NCBI RefSeq assembly: GCF_003096035.1
Contig: NZ_CP029186.1
Coordinates: 3,919,547-3,983,546, forward strand
Length of the DNA stretch: 64,000 nucleotides
Reading direction: 5' to 3'
DNA from: Flavobacterium album
GTDB taxonomy: Bacteria; Bacteroidota; Bacteroidia; Flavobacteriales; Flavobacteriaceae
This document shows positions 1 to 7,724 of the stretch, one piece after another (within the stretch, counting starts at the first letter, position 1; each line of letters starts with the position of its first letter). A program made the position numbers and the translations under genes. The notes below the pieces were generated by a model. That model was not told where the DNA came from, did not search any database, and worked only from the letters and a program-made list of their open reading frames with translations.

Positions 1-61
1 GCAAGATACAATTTTCATTTATTTTTGTATGGCATTATAACAACGATTTTTAAGAATTAGT

Positions 62-457
62 ATGAGAATCGACAAATATTTGTGGTGCACACGCTACTAC
101 AAAACCCGCAGCCTTGCTACACAGGCGATACAAAAAGGCCACGTTACAGTAAACGGGCAGCAGGCCAAAGCTTCGCGGGACATTTTCCCTTCGGATAAGA
201 TCACTGTGCGCCGTGACCAGATCAATTATATACTCACGGTCCTTGATATACCCAAAAGCCGGGTGGGCCCGAAGCTGGTGGACATTTACCGGAAGGACGA
301 AACCCCGCCGGAGTCTTTTGAGCACCTTGAAATGCTGCGGCTTACAAAAGAGCATTACCGTGCCAAAGGGACAGGAAGGCCCACCAAAAAAGACCGCCGC
401 GACCTTGACGATTATGGCGACGACTTTGACGATGATTTTGAGGCGGATGCCAACTAA
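62..457 (+). CDS. S4-domain RNA-binding protein (Hsp15-like)
   Basis: A 131-residue protein that starts directly with an S4 RNA-binding fold (residues 1-60: MRIDKYLWCTRYYKTR, then GHVTVNG). This is the arrangement of the Hsp15/HslR family, which binds rRNA or stalled 50S subunits. Residues 60-105 are the family's basic extension, and the last 20 residues are a strongly acidic Asp-rich tail (DDYGDDFDDDFEADAN), common in flavobacterial homologues. The ATG at 62 is the first residue of the S4 motif, so the start is secure. It precedes a phosphoribosyltransferase on the same strand by 33 bases and may be cotranscribed. The ribosome-rescue role is inferred from the family. Confidence 0.85.
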   Translation: MRIDKYLWCTRYYKTRSLATQAIQKGHVTVNGQQAKASRDIFPSDKITVRRDQINYILTVLDIPKSRVGPKLVDIYRKDETPPESFEHLEMLRLTKEHYRAKGTGRPTKKDRRDLDDYGDDFDDDFEADAN

Positions 458-490
458 CAACTGCCTTTATCTTTAAACCAATACAACCCA

Positions 491-988
491 ATGAAAAATA
501 TCATACTCACACAACAGGAAATAGCACATAAAACCAGGCGTATTGCCTACCAGATCTATGAGACATTTCCTGATGAGACCGAAGTTGTGCTTGCCGGTAT
601 TGCCAGCAACGGCTACCTTTTCTCCAAAATGATAGCGGCTGAACTGGATAAAATAGCGCCTTTAAAAGTTATCTTGTGTGAAGTGACCGTGAATAAGGAA
701 AAGCCTTTGGAAAAAGTGCAGACCTCCCTCCCACCGGAAGACTATACAAATAAAGCGCTCGTACTGGTAGACGATGTACTGAACAGCGGCACAACATTGA
801 TCTATGGTGTAAAGCATTTTCTTGACGTGCCCCTCAAAAAATTCAAAACCGCTGTACTGGTCGACCGGAACCATAAGCAATATCCCGTAAAAGCCGATTT
901 TAAAGGGCTATCGCTCTCTACATCGTTGCGGGAGCGCGTACAGGTCGTTATCACAGATAACGATCAATATGCTTACCTTGAAGATTAA
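491..988 (+). CDS. Phosphoribosyltransferase family protein (PyrR-like)
   Basis: A 165-residue type I phosphoribosyltransferase. The PRPP-binding loop is clear at residues 92-104 (LVLVDDVLNSGTT), and an upstream GIASNGY segment fits the family's pyrophosphate loop. Length and layout match PyrR/uracil phosphoribosyltransferase-like proteins, which either bind pyr mRNA or salvage uracil. No pyr gene is adjacent, so the substrate cannot be named. Its 3' end overlaps the convergent shikimate kinase gene by four bases. It is probably cytoplasmic and cotranscribed with the S4 protein gene upstream. Confidence 0.8.
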   Translation: MKNIILTQQEIAHKTRRIAYQIYETFPDETEVVLAGIASNGYLFSKMIAAELDKIAPLKVILCEVTVNKEKPLEKVQTSLPPEDYTNKALVLVDDVLNSGTTLIYGVKHFLDVPLKKFKTAVLVDRNHKQYPVKADFKGLSLSTSLRERVQVVITDNDQYAYLED

Positions 989-1500
989 AACAGGCTCATT
1001 ATCTCATTAACTACATCTTCGGGAGATTTGCCATCGGTAACTACCACATGTTTTGCCTGATGGTAATAATAGCTCCTGTCAAAAAGGTGCTTAGCTACAT
1101 ATTCCTGCAGTTCATCGTCCGGCAGCTTTTCGAGAAGGGGCCGTTCCTTGCCCTGATGGCGCAGGCGGTTTACAAGCTCTTCAATCCCTGTTTTCAGGTA
1201 CACCGATACTACATCATCGCGCTGTAAGAATAAATGGTTGTTGGCATAGCAAGGCGTGCCCCCTCCAAGCGAAAGGATAAAGGCATCTTCTTCTGCAAGC
1301 AGTTCTTTGAGGTTGTCATGCTCCAAACGGCGAAATGCGATCTCACCGTCTTGCGAAAAGAGCTGCGGAATGCTTTTACCTGTCTTTTTCTCGATAACCT
1401 CATCAAGATCGAGGACCGGCATACCGGCCGCTTTGCCCAATAAACGGGCGATCGTGGTTTTACCGGAAGCCATATATCCGCATAACAATATCTTTTTCAT
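985..1500 (-). CDS. aroK: Shikimate kinase
   Basis: A 171-residue P-loop kinase that phosphorylates shikimate at the 3-hydroxyl, the fifth step of the chorismate (aromatic amino acid) pathway. Visible motifs are Walker A GYMASGKTT (residues 8-16), the shikimate-binding DLDEVIEKKTGKSI, the GGGTP loop near residue 79 and the arginine-rich lid RHQGKERPLL. Length is normal for AroK. It is a lone gene converging on the phosphoribosyltransferase gene. A weak minus-strand -7-like element (TAAATTTG) lies at 1553-1560. Confidence 0.93.
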   Translation of the reverse strand: MKKILLCGYMASGKTTIARLLGKAAGMPVLDLDEVIEKKTGKSIPQLFSQDGEIAFRRLEHDNLKELLAEEDAFILSLGGGTPCYANNHLFLQRDDVVSVYLKTGIEELVNRLRHQGKERPLLEKLPDDELQEYVAKHLFDRSYYYHQAKHVVVTDGKSPEDVVNEIMSLF

Positions 1501-1573
1501 AGTAATAAGCCCTTATAAATTAAGGCGTTGAACAATTTAATCAAAAAAAACTCAAATTTATAATAATTTAGCT

Positions 1574-1604
1574 TTGAATAATTAATAATACATCCGTATA
1601 TTTG
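1574..1604 (+). promoter_or_regulatory. Flavobacterial housekeeping promoter for the tRNA cluster
   Basis: A TTG at 1574-1576 is followed after 20 bases by TATATTTG at 1597-1604. This fits the flavobacterial consensus TTG-N17..23-TAnnTTTG. It lies about 38 bases before the first tRNA-Lys gene, so it probably drives the tRNA cluster. Confidence 0.8.
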
Positions 1605-1641
1605 CACCCGCATTCAGGGAATGAAATAAGGTACAAATAAT

Positions 1642-1714
1642 GACTCGGTAGCTCAGCCGGTAGAGCACATCACTTTTAATGATGGGGTCCTGGGTTCGAA
1701 TCCCAGCCGGGTCA
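1642..1714 (+). tRNA. tRNA-Lys (anticodon TTT), copy 1
   Basis: A complete cloverleaf can be folded. The acceptor stem GACTCGG pairs with CCGGGTC (one G-U), the anticodon stem is CATCA/TGATG with loop CTTTTAA, and the T arm is CTGGGTTCGAATCCCAG. The anticodon TTT reads AAA/AAG. CCA is not encoded. Copy 2 lies 26 bases downstream and is identical. Confidence 0.97.
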
Positions 1715-1740
1715 CAAAACCTTACATTTCCTAATGCTAC

Positions 1741-1813
1741 GACTCGGTAGCTCAGCCGGTAGAGCACATCACTTTTAATGATGGGGTCCTGGGTTCGAAT
1801 CCCAGCCGGGTCA
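1741..1813 (+). tRNA. tRNA-Lys (anticodon TTT), copy 2
   Basis: The sequence is identical to the preceding tRNA-Lys over all 73 bases, so this is a tandem duplication in one transcription unit. CCA is not encoded. A hairpin with a T-run follows five bases later. Confidence 0.97.
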
Positions 1814-1817
1814 CAAG

Positions 1818-1852
1818 AAGTTAAGCCGCCAAATGCAAGCTTAACTTTTTTT
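1818..1852 (+). terminator. Hairpin after the tRNA-Lys pair
   Basis: The inverted repeat AAGTTAAGC (1818-1826) and GCTTAACTT (1839-1847) is followed by a run of T. It may terminate the tRNA-Lys transcript partially or serve as a processing signal, because tRNA-Leu begins only 16 bases later with no room for its own full promoter. Confidence 0.65.
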
Positions 1853-1867
1853 ATTTAAAGTACTACC

Positions 1868-1949
1868 GGCCACGTGGAGAAATTGGTAGACTCGCCATCT
1901 TGAGGGGGTGGTGCTGCAAGGCGTATGGGTTCGAATCCCATCGTGGTCA
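1868..1949 (+). tRNA. tRNA-Leu (anticodon GAG)
   Basis: A class II tRNA of 82 bases with a long variable arm. The acceptor stem GGCCACG pairs with CGTGGTC (one G-U). The anticodon stem CCATC/GGTGG closes the loop TTGAGGG, giving anticodon GAG, which reads CUC/CUU. The T arm is ATGGGTTCGAATCCCAT. CCA is not encoded. Confidence 0.95.
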
Positions 1950-1954
1950 CAACA

Positions 1955-2008
1955 AATAAACCGTAATAAAATTACCTGAGCAAACTCATAATTTTATTAC
2001 GGTTTATT
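1955..2008. terminator. Perfect 20-bp inverted repeat after the tRNA cluster
   Basis: The left arm (1955-1974) and right arm (1989-2008) are perfect 20-base complements around a 14-base loop. The stem carries one short GC core (ACCGT/ACGGT) in otherwise A/T-rich arms. It probably ends the tRNA transcript. It is longer than a usual intrinsic terminator and has only a weak T-tract. Confidence 0.6.
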
Positions 2009-2342
2009 ATTTCCAAAGCCTTCCTTTCAGTGTGCAGCAGGAAGCCCTGTTTTTGCCACAACAAAATCCGCTATATTCCGTTTTCTTAATCAGGCGAACC
2101 TGATTATAAACCTATTCATTTTACTGTCTTACAAAAAATATACTAATAAAAAATTTTAAGTTAGGGTTTTCAATTATATAACTGTTTATATAATAACTAA
2201 TTATTAAAAAAATAATATATTAGCTTCGTAATAATAATTTGCTAAAAATCAGGATTTCACTTAGTTAATTTTTAAATACAGGTGTTTTGTTGTATGATTT
2301 TTGATTACTATTACCAATAGTAAATATTTTTGAAATGCGGTT
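2009..2342 (+). promoter_or_regulatory. AT-rich intergenic region with promoter for the type IX cargo gene
   Basis: This stretch of about 330 bases is very AT-rich and holds no credible ORF. Near its 3' end a TTG (2301-2303), 21 bases of spacing and TATTTTTG (2325-2332) match the flavobacterial promoter. Transcription should start about 4 bases before the ATG at 2343, giving an almost leaderless mRNA. Nothing else recognisable was seen. Confidence 0.65.
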
Positions 2343-5300
2343 ATGAGTTTTTTCCACACCTTATTCCCTCACGGCTTTAAATATGACTTTTATTTAAGGC
2401 CAGTCGCCATACTATGGTTATTATGCACTGCAATTACCGCAAAAGCCCAACTTCCTGACTTCGACTTCAATGTTGCCTTTACAAACGAAACCTGTCCCGG
2501 CAACGGCACGCTTACGTTTAGTACCGAAAACACAACCCCCGGCGCTACATTTTTATACACCGTTTACCACAATCCCAACCTTGATGTCCCCATTTCTTCT
2601 TCCGCCGATTTACTGGTGGATGGCTTGAGCGCCGGTACATACACCATCATTGCCCTGCAAACGCTCGGCAACCAGACAAGCACCGAACAGGTTGAAGTTA
2701 CGCTAGAAAACCAAATAACACCATTGACGTATACAATCAGTTCTACCACCCATGATTGCATGGTCGGCGGACAGCTTGTAATCACTACGCTAACCGGAAT
2801 CGCCTCACAATATGAGATCATATCCGGGCCGGTAACACGGCCGTTGCAGGATTCAAATGTGTTCGATGCCCTTCCTGCAGGGCAATACAACATTAGGGTT
2901 TTTAATAATTGCGGCCAGGCTGTAGTAACCACCTATACCGTAGTGGCCGATCCTGGGGCACCCGTCGTTTCGCAGCCTATTCTTGAAGATGTGTATAGCG
3001 GCGATTGCGATTCGGTTACGATAACAAATACCCTTACGTATCCTGAAGGTACGGTGATCAGTTATCCTCTTACAGTAACCTATACAATACATCTTCCCGG
3101 CGGGGCGCCGCCACAGGTGGTCACCATGAATTTTGCCGATGGAGCGCCGTCATACCTCGAGTTTGTCAATGAGTTTCCTGCTTTTGCAGGCGAAACCTAT
3201 ACTTACGACCTGGTAGTGACCAACAGCTGCGGCATACAGTATGGCAACAGCGGCATGACTGTCAACCCCGCGCCGGAAATAAGCCATTCGCTTATCCCGC
3301 TGCCCTGCGGTCATTACTATCTTACGCTAGATGTGGCACATTATATGCCGCCTTTTACATTCGATTTTTCAACAGTACCGGCAGGCTTTAACCCCACAGT
3401 ATTTAATGCCGCATACCCCGGACCGTATGCCGAGGGGCCGGTCGCATTTGGCGGGGAGAGCATGCATGTACCGGAAGGTAATTATACCGTTTCGGTAACC
3501 GACGCTTGTGGCAGGACGGGAACGATCTCCTTTACCGTTCAGGAAATAATACCCGAACCTTCAGTAAGCGGAAGGAACAACGGCTGTTTTTCGCTATTCG
3601 GGCGCATCATAGCGAGCGTGACTGACAGAAAGCTGGTTTTTGCCGAAATAACTGCCGCCCCTGCTGACTACACCTTTGCGCTCCCAAGTAATGTATCAAG
3701 CTTTATAAATGGCTCAGGAACACTTATCGTTCCCAACCTGCCATTGGGTTTTTACACTTTGCACCTCATAGACGAATGCGGCACGGAATATACCGTTACC
3801 GCAGAAGTTCCACCGTTCACGGAGCAGGATTTTACCGCTCTTCCCCTCGCAGATTGCCGTGAAGGCATAGGTGCCGTACGGGTTACCAGCGGGAATGGCA
3901 AGCTTACTGCTTTATCAATTACATCTGCCCCTGCCGCATTTGGGCAGACACTTCCTTTTGATGTCTCTGCAAGCATAAGCAGTGCAGGTATTTTTTTCAT
4001 GGACGACCTGCCTGCAGGGAATTATACTTTTAGCGGTACCGATATATGCGGAATACAAAGGACCGTTTCTGCCAATATAACTGGTTATATGCCCATGGGT
4101 GGGGTGCCTTTCACTTTTGAGCCCCATTGCAGCTCTTTTGACATAGCGCTGTTCGACAGTGACACTTCTTCGGGAACACCCGGTTATTGGCTGCAAATGG
4201 AAAACCCTGATGTACCGGGACAATGGGTACATCCCGGGAACGGTACTATTTATCCCGAAGGCACACTGCCGGATAGCAGTAACTCACTTGCGCTCGAAAA
4301 CAACCATACCACTGTTAATTTGCTTTATTTCGGTAAATTCAGGATCGTAAAAGCTTTTGAGACCGTTGGTAACGGTACCTCGTTAAAGATCTGCATTGAG
4401 GTGTTAGGGGAATTCAATTATTATGATGGGGTTAAGATCGAAAACATTTACAATATTTCATGCCTGGAAAATACCGACGATATTTTTGTCGAGGCTACCG
4501 GGCTTGCACCTTTGCATTACCGCATCGAAAAAAAAGACGGCCTGCCGTTCTTCCTGGATAACGGAACTAACAGCGTGTATTCGGGACTCGCTATCGGGTC
4601 TTACCAGTTTGTAGTGGAAGATGCCTGTGGGCATATTGGCCGGAGGACAGAAAACATCAACCTGCTGCCCGAACTCGCACACGCACACGATCCCGGTGGA
4701 ATGCTGGAATGCATACAGCCGGGCCAGCCCGAATTTCTTCCATTTGACCTCTCGTTGCAAAATTCAGGTATCCTCGGGGATCAAAGCCCGAATGCCTATA
4801 CTGTAACCTACCACCTGAGCCAGGAAGATGCCGATGCAGGCATAAATCCGCTGCCGGTACTGTACACAAATACCAGCAACCCGCAAACTATTTATGCCCG
4901 GCTGGTACATAATTTCATAGACATTTGCCATGATGTGGTATCCTTTGGCCTGCAGGTTTCGGAATATCCGCGACTGACCATGGACGAGGAAGAATATGTG
5001 TGCGTTGACGGTGGTTCGGTAACACTTTCCGCCGATCCGGGATATGATACTTATGAATGGTCGACAGGGGAAAATACAAGTTCAATTGTGGTGGAAACGC
5101 CCGGCATTTATACCGTGACTGTCGCAAATGTTTACGATGGTACGGTTTGCGCGACCACAAGGGAAATAACCGTTAACCCTTCAGAAGCTCCCACTGTTTT
5201 GGATATCGAGACCTCCGACTGGACCGACAACCACAACTCAATAACCATCAGAGTAAGCGGGTCGGGCCTGTATGAATATTCGATAGATGGTAATAACTTC

Positions 5301-5657
5301 CAGGATAGCCCGGTTTTCAGCGGGCTCGAAACAGGCGTGTACTTTTTATACATAAGGGATAAAAATGGCTGCGGAATGATCGTGAAGGAATTTTACCTGC
5401 TCAACTATCCTAAATTCTTTACCCCGAACGGCGATGGCATCAATGATACCTGGAGGATACAGTTCTCCATAGTAGAGCCGGGCATGGAAATTTTCATCTT
5501 TGACCGATATGGCAAATTCTTGGCGCAGATTGATCCCACCGGTCGCGGATGGGACGGAATGTACCACGGCAGGCCTCTCCCATCTACCGATTACTGGTTC
5601 CTTGTAAAACGCACTGACGGCAAAGAGCACAGGGGGCATTTTTCTATGATACGATAA
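2343..5657 (+). CDS. Type IX-secreted protein with gliding motility-associated C-terminal domain
   Basis: A 1104-residue exported protein. After a hydrophobic N-terminal signal (about residues 20-36, ending near KAQ), the body is built from roughly 90-residue beta-rich modules. Each module tends to end with a Tyr-containing strand and a (D/N)xCG motif, seen near residues 190, 297, 387, 478, 575, 765 and 1013. The last 80 residues start with FFTPNGDGINDTW, the signature of the gliding motility-associated (CHU_C, type B) sorting domain recognised by the type IX secretion system. It is likely a surface or extracellular protein such as a SprB-like adhesin. The sorting domain is certain and the function of the body is unknown. 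The gene stands alone with its own promoter. Confidence 0.9.
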   Translation: MSFFHTLFPHGFKYDFYLRPVAILWLLCTAITAKAQLPDFDFNVAFTNETCPGNGTLTFSTENTTPGATFLYTVYHNPNLDVPISSSADLLVDGLSAGTYTIIALQTLGNQTSTEQVEVTLENQITPLTYTISSTTHDCMVGGQLVITTLTGIASQYEIISGPVTRPLQDSNVFDALPAGQYNIRVFNNCGQAVVTTYTVVADPGAPVVSQPILEDVYSGDCDSVTITNTLTYPEGTVISYPLTVTYTIHLPGGAPPQVVTMNFADGAPSYLEFVNEFPAFAGETYTYDLVVTNSCGIQYGNSGMTVNPAPEISHSLIPLPCGHYYLTLDVAHYMPPFTFDFSTVPAGFNPTVFNAAYPGPYAEGPVAFGGESMHVPEGNYTVSVTDACGRTGTISFTVQEIIPEPSVSGRNNGCFSLFGRIIASVTDRKLVFAEITAAPADYTFALPSNVSSFINGSGTLIVPNLPLGFYTLHLIDECGTEYTVTAEVPPFTEQDFTALPLADCREGIGAVRVTSGNGKLTALSITSAPAAFGQTLPFDVSASISSAGIFFMDDLPAGNYTFSGTDICGIQRTVSANITGYMPMGGVPFTFEPHCSSFDIALFDSDTSSGTPGYWLQMENPDVPGQWVHPGNGTIYPEGTLPDSSNSLALENNHTTVNLLYFGKFRIVKAFETVGNGTSLKICIEVLGEFNYYDGVKIENIYNISCLENTDDIFVEATGLAPLHYRIEKKDGLPFFLDNGTNSVYSGLAIGSYQFVVEDACGHIGRRTENINLLPELAHAHDPGGMLECIQPGQPEFLPFDLSLQNSGILGDQSPNAYTVTYHLSQEDADAGINPLPVLYTNTSNPQTIYARLVHNFIDICHDVVSFGLQVSEYPRLTMDEEEYVCVDGGSVTLSADPGYDTYEWSTGENTSSIVVETPGIYTVTVANVYDGTVCATTREITVNPSEAPTVLDIETSDWTDNHNSITIRVSGSGLYEYSIDGNNFQDSPVFSGLETGVYFLYIRDKNGCGMIVKEFYLLNYPKFFTPNGDGINDTWRIQFSIVEPGMEIFIFDRYGKFLAQIDPTGRGWDGMYHGRPLPSTDYWFLVKRTDGKEHRGHFSMIR

Positions 5658-5666
5658 TCAATAAAA

Positions 5667-5705
5667 GTTGTGGAATTTCTACACTATTGTGTGGAATTCT
5701 ACAAC
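5667..5705. repeat. Imperfect hairpin after the type IX cargo gene
   Basis: Arms 5667-5684 and 5689-5705 (GTTGTGGAATTTCTACAC and GTGTGGAATTCTACAAC) are imperfect inverted repeats around TATT. There is no T-run. It may be a weak terminator or an mRNA 3'-end stabiliser for the preceding gene. Confidence 0.4.
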
Positions 5706-5827
5706 TGACCTGATTTGAAGGCAAATAAAAATAAGCTAAAAATCAGAGGTTTGATGTAAAAAAGTATGAATCACGCAATTGGTATGATTATTTCATAAGT
5801 AGTAGTAAGCTTGTAAAATACTGTATC

Positions 5828-6130
5828 ATGAAAAGTATAGTGACAGCAATAGCATTTATATCAGCACTGAGTGCAAATGCAGGGCCTGCCCATCATGAAA
5901 CAAATGATATTGCGAAGATTTGGTGTGGATACCGTAAAATTGATATTACCGATGTCCCTATTGCCATTCTGAAACAAATAAGCGATAAATACTATGGCTA
6001 TTCGGTGTCGGGGGCATATACTTCCGAAGAAGGAGAAAACGAATATAAGCTGGTGTTGGTAAATAAAGGCCGGATAGTTATTGCCTATTATAAGCATACC
6101 GGCGATTTTATTAAAGATGAAATGAAATAG
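5828..6130 (+). CDS. Small secreted protein, PepSY-like
   Basis: A 100-residue protein with a clear signal peptide (MKSIVTAIAFISALSANAG, cut near residue 19), so the mature form is about 80 residues and periplasmic or secreted. The mature part has an alpha-beta pattern (VPIAILKQISDKYYGYSVSGAYTS, then EYKLVLVNKGRIVIAYY) resembling the short PepSY-like domains common in Bacteroidota. That assignment is by pattern only. A weak promoter-like TAAGCTTG lies at 5806-5813, and a terminator follows 41 bases after the stop. No functional partner is adjacent. Confidence 0.7.
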   Translation: MKSIVTAIAFISALSANAGPAHHETNDIAKIWCGYRKIDITDVPIAILKQISDKYYGYSVSGAYTSEEGENEYKLVLVNKGRIVIAYYKHTGDFIKDEMK

Positions 6131-6171
6131 AAAAATATATAGTAAGGTGATTGAAGAATTTATTCTTCGGC

Positions 6172-6204
6172 AAAGGAGATGGAAGCATCTCCTTTTGTTT
6201 TTCT
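6172..6204 (+). terminator. Intrinsic terminator
   Basis: The stem AAAGGAGATG (6172-6181) and CATCTCCTTT (6186-6195) has a GAAG tetraloop and is followed by a T-rich tail. It ends the small secreted-protein gene before the response-regulator promoter. Confidence 0.85.
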
Positions 6205-6230
6205 TAACACTTTAAAACTTTCAAAACTAT

Positions 6231-6238
6231 TACATTTG
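6231..6238 (+). promoter_or_regulatory. -7 element for the sigma-54 response regulator gene
   Basis: TACATTTG fits TAnnTTTG exactly and lies 19 bases before the ATG at 6258. No well-spaced TTG is visible upstream. Confidence 0.5.
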
Positions 6239-6257
6239 CAGATATTCCCTTTAGCTG

Positions 6258-7595
6258 ATGACTCCTAAAATCCTTGTTGTTGACGACGATACCGCTTTTT
6301 GCGTAATGCTTAAGACATTCCTTCAAAAAAAAGGATTTGAAGTGGTAAACGCATTTACGGCGCAGGAGGCGGAAGACGCCATAAAAAGCCAGTTTTTCGA
6401 TATTGTCCTTACTGATATACGCCTTCCGGACAGTGACGGCCTGCATATACTCAGGTTGGTAAAAGAAACTGCCATGGACAGCCAGGTAATATTAATGACA
6501 GGCTATACCGATATCAGGACAGCAGTAAATGCCATGAAGCTTGGCGCATTTGAGTATGTAGGCAAGCCCATTAACCCCGACGAGATACTCCATACCATTG
6601 GGTTAGCGCTCAATAAAAAATCCGGTAAGCAGACCCCTCCTTCTGAAAAGAAACAGGCAAAAGCATCCGGGGTACCGTTTGTAAAAGGCATCAGCAGCGA
6701 TTCTGCAAGGCTTCAGGAGCATATTGCCCTTGTAGCCCCTACCAACATGTCGGTGCTTATCATTGGCGACAGTGGTACCGGCAAAGAGCATATCGCCCAC
6801 TCCATCCATTCGCAAAGCAAAAGGGCATCACAGCCTTATATCGCGGTCGATTGTGGCGCGATACCGAAAGAGCTGGCGTCAAGCGAATTCTTTGGGCATA
6901 TAAAAGGCTCTTTTACCGGGGCAATAAACGACAAGACCGGCCATTTTGAAGCAGCTAACGGCGGTACGCTTTTCCTTGACGAAGTAGGCAACCTCAGCTA
7001 TGAAGTGCAGGTACAATTGCTCAGGGCATTGCAGGAACGCAAAATAAAACCCGTAGGCAGCAGCAATGAGATACAGGTAGACATACGGGTTGTGGCAGCT
7101 ACCAATGAAGACCTTGCCGAAGCGGTAAAGCGTGGCGACTTCAGGGAAGACCTGTACCACAGGCTCAACGAATTTTGTATTAAAGTCCCGCGCCTTTCTG
7201 AGCGCAAGCAGGACATCATGATATTTGCCAACCATTTTTTGGCGCAGGCCAATGACGACCTCGAAAAAGATATCGAAGGCTTTGATGAGGAAGTGACCAC
7301 GCTGTTTAAAAATTACAGCTGGCCGGGCAACCTCCGCGAAATGAAAAATATCATCAAGCGCTCGGTATTGCTCGAAAAATCCGCGACGATACATATTGAT
7401 GTACTGCCGCCGGAAATGCAGGAGGCTTCAAAACTGGAAGGCTCACTTTCGGGATATTCAAAAAGCAATGAGGAAGAAGCTATAAGACAGGCGCTCGAAA
7501 AGGCAAATTATAATAAATCTAAAGCTGCGATATTGCTTGATATCGACAGGAAAACACTGTACAATAAACTGAAGTTGTATAATATTGACCTTTAA
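6258..7595 (+). CDS. Sigma-54-dependent response regulator (NtrC/AtoC family)
   Basis: A 445-residue regulator with the full three-part layout. Residues 1-120 are a receiver (DD at 10-11, phospho-acceptor D53, K at 103). Residues 145-385 are a sigma-54-interacting AAA+ domain with Walker A GDSGTGKE (170-177), Walker B TLFLDE (237-242) and the sigma-54 contact loop GSFTGA (217-222). This loop carries Ser in place of the usual Ala of GAFTGA. Residues 405-445 are a Fis-type helix-turn-helix. It should activate sigma-54 promoters when phosphorylated. It converges on a hybrid histidine kinase gene 130 bases away, which is its probable partner. No target genes are evident. Confidence 0.93.
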   Translation: MTPKILVVDDDTAFCVMLKTFLQKKGFEVVNAFTAQEAEDAIKSQFFDIVLTDIRLPDSDGLHILRLVKETAMDSQVILMTGYTDIRTAVNAMKLGAFEYVGKPINPDEILHTIGLALNKKSGKQTPPSEKKQAKASGVPFVKGISSDSARLQEHIALVAPTNMSVLIIGDSGTGKEHIAHSIHSQSKRASQPYIAVDCGAIPKELASSEFFGHIKGSFTGAINDKTGHFEAANGGTLFLDEVGNLSYEVQVQLLRALQERKIKPVGSSNEIQVDIRVVAATNEDLAEAVKRGDFREDLYHRLNEFCIKVPRLSERKQDIMIFANHFLAQANDDLEKDIEGFDEEVTTLFKNYSWPGNLREMKNIIKRSVLLEKSATIHIDVLPPEMQEASKLEGSLSGYSKSNEEEAIRQALEKANYNKSKAAILLDIDRKTLYNKLKLYNIDL

Positions 7596-7724
7596 ATATC
7601 TTTTTAATTTTCACGCAAAGCCGCAAAGGCGCTAAGACTCATGCCGAAACCATATATTTTAAGCCGCAAAGGCATTGCTTTGCAATGTTTTAAGTATGCA
7701 GGGATAGCTCGGTGTTTTTGTAAA

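Noticed and set aside
7596..7724. GCCGCAAAGG repeats between the two convergent two-component genes
   Set aside because: Two short copies only, of a motif often seen in Bacteroidota intergenic DNA; no array or stem of note.
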